Shown here piece after piece: positions 57,761 through 64,000 of a stretch of 64,000 nucleotides of DNA. The stretch covers positions 3,759,501 through 3,823,500 of the forward strand of contig NZ_FSRB01000001.1 in the NCBI RefSeq assembly GCF_900129635.1, read 5' to 3'. Position 1 is the stretch's first letter. Every line of letters begins with the position of its first letter. This DNA comes from Singulisphaera sp. GP187. GTDB lineage: Bacteria; Planctomycetota; Planctomycetia; Isosphaerales; Isosphaeraceae. A program made the translations under genes and the position numbers. The notes under the pieces were generated by a model that saw nothing but the letters and a program-made list of their open reading frames with translations, was not told the DNA's origin and ran no database searches.

Positions 57761-59071
57761 TTACTGCCGGGCCGTGGTCTTCGCGGCGATCGCGCCGGCC
57801 CCAATCAACGCGGCGGTCTTCAGAGCGGGTTCGGTCGGCTCGACTTTCACGCCTTCGACAAGATTCTCGGTGGGATTCTGAATCAGCCGTTCGGTGCCCG
57901 AAAGGCCCTGGAGGATCTCGACGTCTTGGCCGTAGTCGCGTCCGAGCTGAACCTCCTGGTAGTGCAACGCGTCGTCCGGGCCCACAATCGCGACGCGGGT
58001 GCCGAGGGTATTGATCACCAGGGTGGTGGCCGGGATCAGCAGCGGGCGGCCCCCTGCCTCGTCGAAGCGGACCCTCACGTACATGCCCGCGTAGAGCTCG
58101 CCCTTCTCGTTGGGGAGGACAACCTCGGTGAGCAAGGTTCTCGACCGGGTCTCGATCGCCCCGGAGGTTCGCGTCACGTTGCCGACGAATTTCCGGTTGG
58201 CCTGTTCACGTACCAAGACCTCGGCATGCTGGCCTGCTTTGATGCCGATTGCGTTCGCTTGCGGCACGTTGACATAGACCTTGAGCTTATCGGTCTGCGC
58301 GATCCGGTAGAGCGGCTGGCTGGAGCCCGAGCTGATGAGCGCGCCGGTGTCGATGTTTCGCTCGGTGATGACGCCGCGGAAGGGGGCGAAGACCTTCTGG
58401 AATTTTTGAAGCTCGGCCAGCCGGTTGGCGCTGGCGGCCTTGGCTTCGATATCGGCCGCGGCGGTCAGGAGCGTCGCCTCGGCCACCTTGAATTCCGCGG
58501 TGAACTCGTCAAGAACTTGCCGGGTCTCGGCCCCTCGACTATTGAGTTGCTGGGAGCGTCTGAGGGTGAGCCCGGCCAGCTCGAGCCGCGACTCGGCGAG
58601 TTGGCGGTTAGCCTTCGACTGGGCCAGAAGCGCCTGGGCCTGCTTAAGCTCCTGGTCAAGCTCAGGAGTATCGATCTCGGCCAACAGCGCCCCCGCCTCG
58701 ACCTTGTCGCCGATGTCCACAAGGTAGCGTTTGACGTACCCATCGGTCCGAGCAAAAATGTTGGTGTCTTGAAATGCGCGGATTTCGCCTGGAAGCGTCA
58801 GATCCGCCGGCTTGTCACGCCGAAACGGGACCGAAATCTGGACCCGAGGCCGGCTCGCGATCGCCTCGGCCGTCTCGGCATAAAGGGTGGTCCGTTGCTC
58901 TTGCCGGGGCCGTCGGCCAACGGTAAAGAGGCCACCTAACACCGCTCCGCACAGGACGAGCAGGCCGAAGACGGCGAAGAGGGGCTTCCAGGAACGGGCG
59001 GGCCTGGGATGCTCGGAAGGGACGCTAACGCCCGGCAGCGTCTGGTCCGGCGTGAGGTTCACCGTGGTCAT
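57761..59071 (-). CDS. RND efflux periplasmic adaptor subunit
   Basis: A 436-aa membrane-fusion protein. A membrane anchor (about 31-52, LFAVFGLLVLCGAVLGGLF) is followed by a barrel-sandwich (RTDGYVKRYLVDIGDKVEAG and FAPFRGVITERNIDTGALIS) around a long helical hairpin, then a beta-barrel and a membrane-proximal domain. It links the RND pump to an outer-membrane channel that is not encoded nearby. The ATG at 59071 starts 4 nt after the pump gene ends, so they are cotranscribed. The C-terminus has an alanine-rich tail. Confidence 0.92.
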   Translation of the reverse strand: MTTVNLTPDQTLPGVSVPSEHPRPARSWKPLFAVFGLLVLCGAVLGGLFTVGRRPRQEQRTTLYAETAEAIASRPRVQISVPFRRDKPADLTLPGEIRAFQDTNIFARTDGYVKRYLVDIGDKVEAGALLAEIDTPELDQELKQAQALLAQSKANRQLAESRLELAGLTLRRSQQLNSRGAETRQVLDEFTAEFKVAEATLLTAAADIEAKAASANRLAELQKFQKVFAPFRGVITERNIDTGALISSGSSQPLYRIAQTDKLKVYVNVPQANAIGIKAGQHAEVLVREQANRKFVGNVTRTSGAIETRSRTLLTEVVLPNEKGELYAGMYVRVRFDEAGGRPLLIPATTLVINTLGTRVAIVGPDDALHYQEVQLGRDYGQDVEILQGLSGTERLIQNPTENLVEGVKVEPTEPALKTAALIGAGAIAAKTTARQ

Positions 59072-59075
59072 GGGC

Positions 59076-62000
59076 TCAATCCTCGTCTGTCTGAACGATG
59101 GGCGGCTTGCGCCGCAGCAGGCTGTAAATAACCGGAACAAAGAACAAGGTGGCGAGAGTTGCCACGCTCAGGCCACCGATGACCGCTCGGCCGAGTGGGG
59201 CGTTCTGCTCGCCCCCTTCGCCCATGCCCAGGGACATCGGCAGCATGCCGATAATCATCGCCAGGGCGGTCATCAAGACGGGGCGGAACCGGGTCCGACC
59301 CGCGGCCAGCGCGGCGGTGCGGGCGTCGTCGCCTTGGAGACGCCGGCCGTTGGCGAAGGTCACCATCAAGATGCTGTTGGCCGTCGCGACACCAATACAC
59401 ATGATCGCTCCCATGAGCGAAGGGACGTTGATCGTCGTCTGAGTCGCGTAGAGCATCCAGATGATCCCGGCGACGGCCCCCGGCAACGCCCAGAGGATGA
59501 TGAACGGGTCGAGCCAGGACTGGAAGTTCACGACCATCAGCAGGTAAACGAGCAGGACCGCGAAGACGAGCCCGAACGCCAACCCCTTGAATGACGACTT
59601 CATGCTCTCCACCTGCCCGCGGAGGATCAGGTTCGATCCCTTGGGCAGTTTCGTCCGGATCCCGGTCAGCGGATCGACCGGGCCGGCGATCTTCTCGATC
59701 ACCCGATCGAGGTCGGCCGCGACGCCCCCCAGGTCGCGGCCTTGCACGCTGGCGTACACGTCGAAGACAGGCTGGACGTTGTAATGGTTCACCACCGCCG
59801 CCGTCACGCCACGATCGACGTCCGCCACGTTGGTGAGCAGTTGGGCCGAGTTCGCCGAGGCGCCCGGCGCGACAATCGGAGTGTTGTTCAAGGCCTCAAT
59901 CGAGTCGATCAGACGCTGGGGGGTCTGAACGGCGACCGGGTAGTTGACTCCGTTCTTGGGGTCGATCCAGTAGTTCGGCGCAACCTGGCCGCTCGAGGCG
60001 AGCGTGACGAGCAAACTGTTCGCGACGTCGCGCTGGCTCAGTCCCACCTGATCGGCCCGCGTCCGGTCGACGTTCACCTGGAGCATCGGGGCGTCGACAA
60101 TCTGGTGCAGGTGGACGTCCACCGCCCCTGGGATCTTGGCGACCTCCTTCTCGATCTCGCGAGCGACCTTGTAATTTTCATCACGTCGGTTCCCACTGAT
60201 CTGAATATCGATCGGCGCGGCCAGCCCGAAGTTGAGAATCTGGCCCACGATATCGGCCGGCTGGTAGAAGAAGGTGGCCTCGGGGAAGTCGTGACTCAGA
60301 AGCTTTCTGAGCTTGGCAACGTATTCGGGAGTTGAGCCGTGATGTTCATGAAGCGCGATCAACATCTCGCCGTCCGCCGAGCCCACCGTGGCCGAGTCGC
60401 CGAACGCGAGATTGATGCCGTTGGCGGGGAGGCCGATGTTACTCAGGATCGTGGCCACCTCGTGGGGCGGGATCGTCTTGCGAACCACCTCCTCGACCCG
60501 AGTGAACAGCTTCTCGGTCTCTTCCAGTCGGGTCCCGGACGGCGCCCGGATGTGCATCCGGATCTGGCCGGCGTCCACCGTCGGAAAGAAGTCCTGCCCC
60601 AACTCGCCGAACAGAAGCGAGGTGCCCCCCACGAATGAGGCAAAGCCCAAGCAGACCAAGGCGCGATGCTCGAGCGCCCAGTCGAGCATCGCGGTGTAGA
60701 GACCCCGGACCTTCTCGAACTGATGGTTGAACGCGCGATGGATCCGCCAGAAGATGTCGCCCTTGGCCGGAGGCTTCGGCTGACCGAACGCATCGAGCTC
60801 GGGCGTGTACTCGACGTGGATCCCTTCTTCCTCGAGCTCGTGCGCGTTCTGGCGGTAGAGCTCCACTTCCTTACCGAGCATGCCGTTGATCATCGTCGGC
60901 ACCAGGGTACGAGACAGGAAGTAAGACGCCATCATGGCGAAGGCGACCGCCATTCCCAAGGGCGTGAACAACGACTGGGCCGCCCCCGAGAGGAACGTCA
61001 CGGGGATGAACACGATGCAGATCGCCAGCGTCGAGACGAAGGCAGGCACGGCGATCTGCTCGGCCCCGTCGAGGATCGCGCGTTTCAACGGTTTCCCCAT
61101 CGCCAGGTTGCGGTGTATGTTCTCGATCTCGACCGTCGCGTCGTCCACGAGGATCCCGACCGCCAGCGACAGACCGCCCAAGGTCATCGTGTTGATCGTG
61201 TGCCCGAGGGCCGACAGGATCAAGATCGAGATCATGATCGACAACGGAATCGAGATCGTGACGATCAAGGTGCTCCGCCAACTTCCCAGGAAAAGCAGGA
61301 TCATCAGACCCGTGAGCACGGCCGCGATCGCCGCCTCGTGCAACACCCCCTCGATCGAGTGGCGGACAAAGACCGACTGGTCGAACAGAAAGTCGATCTT
61401 GAGCGCATCGGGCAAGCTCGCCTTGATCAAGGGCATCGCGGCCTTGACTCGAGCCACGATGTCAAGCGTGGAAGCGCCTCCCGCCTTGAGGATGGTCAGC
61501 AAGCTGCCGCGCTGGCCGTCCTTGACGACGATGTTCGACTGCACGGCCGCCCCGTCGCGGACCTGGGCGACGTCGCGGATATGGATCGTCGCGCCTCCGA
61601 CGTGGCGGATCGGCAGGTCGTTAAGTGCCTCGAGCACGTCGGGACTGCTGTTGAGCTGGACCTGGTAATCCCGAGGCCCGATCTTGGCGTTTCCGGCGGG
61701 CAAGATCAAATTCTGGGCATTGATCGCGAGCGAGATGTCGGAGGGTGAAAGGTTGTTCGCATAGAGCGCATCGGGGTCGAGGTCGACCATGACCTGGCGG
61801 GGCTTGCCCCCCAACGGCAGCGGGATTTGCGCCCCTTGGACCGTCGCTAGCCTGGTCCGGATAAAGTTCTGGCCCATGTCGTAGAGCTGCTGCTCCGAGA
61901 GCCCGTCCCCACCGACGCCCACCTGAAGGATCGGGACGTTCGACGCACTGAAGCGGATGATGAACGGGGGCGTGATCCCCGGCGGCAGGACGCGGAGGAC

Positions 62001-62345
62001 CGCGTTACTGATCGCGTTGACCTGGGCCACCGCGGCTTCGATCTTGGCGCCGGGCTGGAAGAAGACCTTGATCACGCTCACGCCGGACAGGCTCTGCGAC
62101 TCGATATGCTCGATGTCGTTGACCGTGGTCGTCATCGCCCGCTCGTGAATCGTGACGATTCGCTTCTCCATCTCATCGGGCGACATGCCGGGATAGGTCC
62201 ACACCACGGCAACCACCGGGATGTTGATCTCCGGAAAAATGTCGATTGGCATGCGCAAGAGCGTCACGCCACTGAGCACGGCGATCAAAAGCGACATCAC
62301 GACGAACGTATACGGCCGTCGCAGTGCGAGACGTACGATCCACAT
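59076..62345 (-). CDS. RND-family efflux pump inner-membrane subunit
   Basis: A 1,089-aa transporter of the AcrB/MexB superfamily, with twelve predicted helices and two large periplasmic loops. It starts RRPYTFVVMSLLIAVLSGVT, has DIFPEINIPVVAVVWTYPGM, the proton-relay helix GGLSLAVGILVDDATVEIEN with paired aspartates, and a late GEGGEQNAPLGRAVIGGL. The order of blocks fits the HAE (hydrophobe/drug) type more than metal pumps, since the extra TM4 acidic metal residues are not apparent. A TetR regulator stands upstream and the adaptor downstream. AGGAAGG precedes the ATG. Confidence 0.95.
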   Translation of the reverse strand: MWIVRLALRRPYTFVVMSLLIAVLSGVTLLRMPIDIFPEINIPVVAVVWTYPGMSPDEMEKRIVTIHERAMTTTVNDIEHIESQSLSGVSVIKVFFQPGAKIEAAVAQVNAISNAVLRVLPPGITPPFIIRFSASNVPILQVGVGGDGLSEQQLYDMGQNFIRTRLATVQGAQIPLPLGGKPRQVMVDLDPDALYANNLSPSDISLAINAQNLILPAGNAKIGPRDYQVQLNSSPDVLEALNDLPIRHVGGATIHIRDVAQVRDGAAVQSNIVVKDGQRGSLLTILKAGGASTLDIVARVKAAMPLIKASLPDALKIDFLFDQSVFVRHSIEGVLHEAAIAAVLTGLMILLFLGSWRSTLIVTISIPLSIMISILILSALGHTINTMTLGGLSLAVGILVDDATVEIENIHRNLAMGKPLKRAILDGAEQIAVPAFVSTLAICIVFIPVTFLSGAAQSLFTPLGMAVAFAMMASYFLSRTLVPTMINGMLGKEVELYRQNAHELEEEGIHVEYTPELDAFGQPKPPAKGDIFWRIHRAFNHQFEKVRGLYTAMLDWALEHRALVCLGFASFVGGTSLLFGELGQDFFPTVDAGQIRMHIRAPSGTRLEETEKLFTRVEEVVRKTIPPHEVATILSNIGLPANGINLAFGDSATVGSADGEMLIALHEHHGSTPEYVAKLRKLLSHDFPEATFFYQPADIVGQILNFGLAAPIDIQISGNRRDENYKVAREIEKEVAKIPGAVDVHLHQIVDAPMLQVNVDRTRADQVGLSQRDVANSLLVTLASSGQVAPNYWIDPKNGVNYPVAVQTPQRLIDSIEALNNTPIVAPGASANSAQLLTNVADVDRGVTAAVVNHYNVQPVFDVYASVQGRDLGGVAADLDRVIEKIAGPVDPLTGIRTKLPKGSNLILRGQVESMKSSFKGLAFGLVFAVLLVYLLMVVNFQSWLDPFIILWALPGAVAGIIWMLYATQTTINVPSLMGAIMCIGVATANSILMVTFANGRRLQGDDARTAALAAGRTRFRPVLMTALAMIIGMLPMSLGMGEGGEQNAPLGRAVIGGLSVATLATLFFVPVIYSLLRRKPPIVQTDED

Positions 62346-62476
62346 GGGGGAGCGAAACCTTCCTGAGGAGCGGCGGACGCGATCGATGATCGATCGTGCC
62401 GTGGCGCCGCACAGGCCAAGGGTAGGCGTTGAAAATCAATCAAAAAAAGGCCGGGGCCGAAGCCCGACGACCCGTG

Positions 62477-63109
62477 TCAAACGGGACGTGTGTCCGAGGG
62501 AGAGCTGCTCTTGAGAACAGTCTCGAACATCACGAAGAGGAAGTCGTCGAGAGGCTCATAGCTCTTGGCGACCTTCATGCGGAGGATGGCCCCTTCCCAA
62601 CTGTTCAGGCAGAACCCGGCCAGTCGGTCCGCGTCGAAGTCAGCGCGCAGGTCGCCAACCTGCTGGGCCTCGCGGAAACAGCGAGCGATCTTCGCCCGGT
62701 ACTCGGTCAGCACCTCTTCAAGTCGTGTCCGGAAGACCTCGCTGTGGTCAGCCATCTCCTGGCCCAGGTTGCCGAAGAGACAACCTTTTCGATACCCCAG
62801 CGACTGATGCCGAAGCGCCGCCAACTCGAAAAACCGACGGAGCCGAGCCAGCGGCCTTACCTCGGTATTATTAAGTTGCTCGTCAAGACTCGCCATCCGC
62901 ATTGCGGCGTATTCGGCGACGACGTGCAGCCCGAAGTCTTCCTTGCTCTTGAAGAAATGATAGAACGAACCTTTGTGAACCTTCGCTTCCTTGAGGATCT
63001 CCTCCAGGCCACAATTGTTGTACCCCTTCTCCAAGATCAGGTGCGTTCCCGCCGTGATCAAGGCTGTCCGGGTCGCGACAGGCGGTCGCTTTGTTCGCGT
63101 TTCACTCAT
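62477..63109 (-). CDS. TetR/AcrR-family repressor of the efflux operon
   Basis: A 210-aa regulator. The N-terminal helix-turn-helix reads ALITAGTHLILEKGYNNCGL, then EEILKEAKVHKGSFYHFFKS, followed by a helical ligand-binding domain with GCLFGNLGQEMADHSE, typical of the AcrR/LfrR-like YxaF group. It should bind as a dimer to the palindrome at 63121-63136 and come off when a ligand binds. It is the first gene before the RND pump, which it likely represses along with itself. The ATG at 63109 lies 7 nt past the -10 box, so the mRNA is probably leaderless. Confidence 0.92.
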   Translation of the reverse strand: MSETRTKRPPVATRTALITAGTHLILEKGYNNCGLEEILKEAKVHKGSFYHFFKSKEDFGLHVVAEYAAMRMASLDEQLNNTEVRPLARLRRFFELAALRHQSLGYRKGCLFGNLGQEMADHSEVFRTRLEEVLTEYRAKIARCFREAQQVGDLRADFDADRLAGFCLNSWEGAILRMKVAKSYEPLDDFLFVMFETVLKSSSPSDTRPV

Positions 63110-63116
63110 GTTGCCA

Positions 63117-63144
63117 ATACTAGACTGATCGGTCAACTAGTCAA
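63117..63144 (-). promoter_or_regulatory. TetR promoter with operator in the spacer
   Basis: On the minus strand TTGACT (63144-63139) and TAGTAT (63122-63117) are 16 bp apart. The spacer and flanks contain the imperfect palindrome TAGACTGATCGGTCAA (63121-63136, 12 of 16 symmetric), a form common to TetR operators. A bound dimer would cover both boxes. Confidence 0.75.
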
Positions 63145-63555
63145 GAGGGGCCCCTTTTCTCAAGTCCGAAACGGGTCGTTTTTCCCGCGTGCCCACCCAA
63201 AACACGTCGGCGCAATCGCAGGGCGGAAAGTTCATGCGAAAGCGTGAGACGATCAAGAAGAGCCGATGAACCATTCGAGATCGACGCCCCTCATCGATTC
63301 CGGAACCAGACTCGGCCTCGCCCTCCCCTCCAAAAAAAATCCACGCAACCACCCACGGATTCGATAGCTCACCAATAACGCCCCATCGTCTCGACAACGG
63401 AGGATCAGAGGCCCTCAAAAGGTGGTCGCGGTTTTCGCTTTCATGCCACACAAGCCAACGAAAAAGGGTGGCCCGGAAACGGATTGTCCGGGCCACCCAA
63501 GAAGTCCTCAGGCTCCGTAAGTACGGAGCGATAAGGCATTGATATCGTCACTCGA
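63145..63555. other. Intergenic region before the sugar dehydrogenase end
   Basis: About 410 bp. A minus-strand open frame crosses it, but it carries no family signature and contains the terminator at 63466-63498, so I do not call a gene. Confidence 0.5.
63466..63498 (-). terminator. Intrinsic terminator of the sugar dehydrogenase gene
   Basis: Perfect 12-bp stem (63466-63477 with 63487-63498, 9-nt loop). On the minus strand it is followed at once by TTTTT, a classic intrinsic terminator 57 nt after the stop codon at 63556. Confidence 0.9.
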
Positions 63556-64000
63556 TCACTTCGTGAGCCAATAGATTCCCTGACCGGTGTTGGTGGTGGT
63601 CAGGAAGTAAACCTCCCCTTGTTCGTCCTGCCCGAACGACAGGACGGGCAAGCCGGGCGACGGGATCGAGCGGTTCTCGACGACGCGGCGCTGGGACTCA
63701 TCATAACGCAGGGCCCAAAGGCGTCCGGTCACGTAATCGGCGTAGAGGTAGGCCCCATCCAACTCCGGCAGGCGAGAACCGCGATAGACGGTGCCCCCGG
63801 TGATCGACTTGCCCGTGTCATGATGGGAGTACTCCCAGATCGGGTCGATCAAGTCGGGCCGAGGGCCGACGCCCTTGGCGCCGAACGGATGCAGCGACTC
63901 ACGGAGGTTCCACCCATAGTTCCCCCCCTTGGTGATGATGTCGATTTCTTCCCAGAGGTTCTGACCGACCTCACCCGCCCAGAGCCAGCCGGTCTTGCGG
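63556..64000 (-). CDS. PQQ-dependent sugar dehydrogenase, C-terminal part (runs off window)
   Basis: The minus-strand frame is open from the window edge to the stop at 63556, about 148 codons. It reads KTGWLWAGEVGQNLWEEIDI, then GGNYGWNLRE, and ends with GGTVYRGSRLPELDGAYLYA and a DYVTGRLWALRYD block. These are the last blades of the six-bladed glucose/sorbosone dehydrogenase propeller that holds PQQ. The N-terminal part with the signal peptide lies outside the window. Other planctomycete members are fused to cytochrome c or ThuA domains; that cannot be judged here. Confidence 0.88.
   Translation of the reverse strand, partial: RKTGWLWAGEVGQNLWEEIDIITKGGNYGWNLRESLHPFGAKGVGPRPDLIDPIWEYSHHDTGKSITGGTVYRGSRLPELDGAYLYADYVTGRLWALRYDESQRRVVENRSIPSPGLPVLSFGQDEQGEVYFLTTTNTGQGIYWLTK

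Noticed and set aside
63137..63496. 119-codon minus-strand frame between the TetR gene and the sugar dehydrogenase
   Set aside because: No family signature; contains the terminator and overlaps the TetR promoter.

Overview
The window is about 64 kb of GC-rich bacterial chromosome that reads as a planctomycete, probably of the Isosphaeraceae type. The phylum call rests on family content: a DUF1559 pseudopilin-like protein, a TIGR03067 protein, a DUF6807 (PmoA-like) protein, a copper type II monooxygenase-like protein with a CxxCH motif, and a set of HlyD/M50 export-like proteins. The family-level call is inference. Many genes use GTG or TTG starts with a clear GGAGG-type site.

Layout. 1-6.3 kb: a partial ECF sigma factor, then three co-directional genes (a GAF plus HlyD-like membrane protein, a short HlyD-like protein, an M50 protease-like/HlyD hybrid) closed by a strong hairpin. 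6.3-14.8 kb: a small unknown gene, a secreted M28 carboxypeptidase, an amino-acid permease, the copper monooxygenase-like protein, an RmlD-like reductase and an orphan ParB-domain protein. 14.8-26.5 kb: HemW, a NifU-domain protein, an RRM protein, a gene-empty kilobase, the DUF1559 gene with a lipoprotein, a DUF6807 protein, a large membrane protein, 5-formyl-THF cyclo-ligase, a UvrB/UvrC-motif protein and a Rho-N/DUF4912 protein.

27-35.1 kb: a complete F-type ATP synthase operon in canonical order (Z-B-E-F-H-A-G-D-C) behind a near-consensus promoter, with structured intercistronic RNA and a closing hairpin. 35.1-37 kb: a metallophosphoesterase and a CPBP protease on the minus strand. 37.3-48.7 kb: a cytochrome c oxidase cluster (dihaem lipoprotein, subunits II and I, haem A synthase, haem O synthase, subunits III and IV, a SCO-DUF420 fusion), followed by a spermidine-synthase-like membrane protein. 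The haem O synthase and the spermidine-synthase-like gene each carry one apparent frameshift in a simple repeat. Subunit III carries a large insert resembling the C-terminal domain of ribosomal protein L7/L12, which is the most unusual single observation here.

48.8-57.4 kb: a TIGR03067 protein, a sirtuin, pyrF, two identical tRNA-Pro(GGG) genes behind a consensus promoter, a 468-bp inverted-repeat element that looks like a MITE/REP-type insertion, a DUF1254/DUF1214 protein, a glycerophosphodiesterase and two unknown genes. 57.7-63.1 kb: a TetR - RND pump - adaptor operon on the minus strand, with a probable operator between the -35 and -10 boxes and a likely leaderless regulator mRNA. The window ends inside a PQQ-dependent sugar dehydrogenase.

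The two energy operons are the coherent functional core: the oxidase makes the proton gradient and the ATP synthase uses it, and the oxidase cluster brings its own haem A pathway and copper-delivery protein. Dispersed GC-rich hairpins of two sequence families sit at gene ends across the window.
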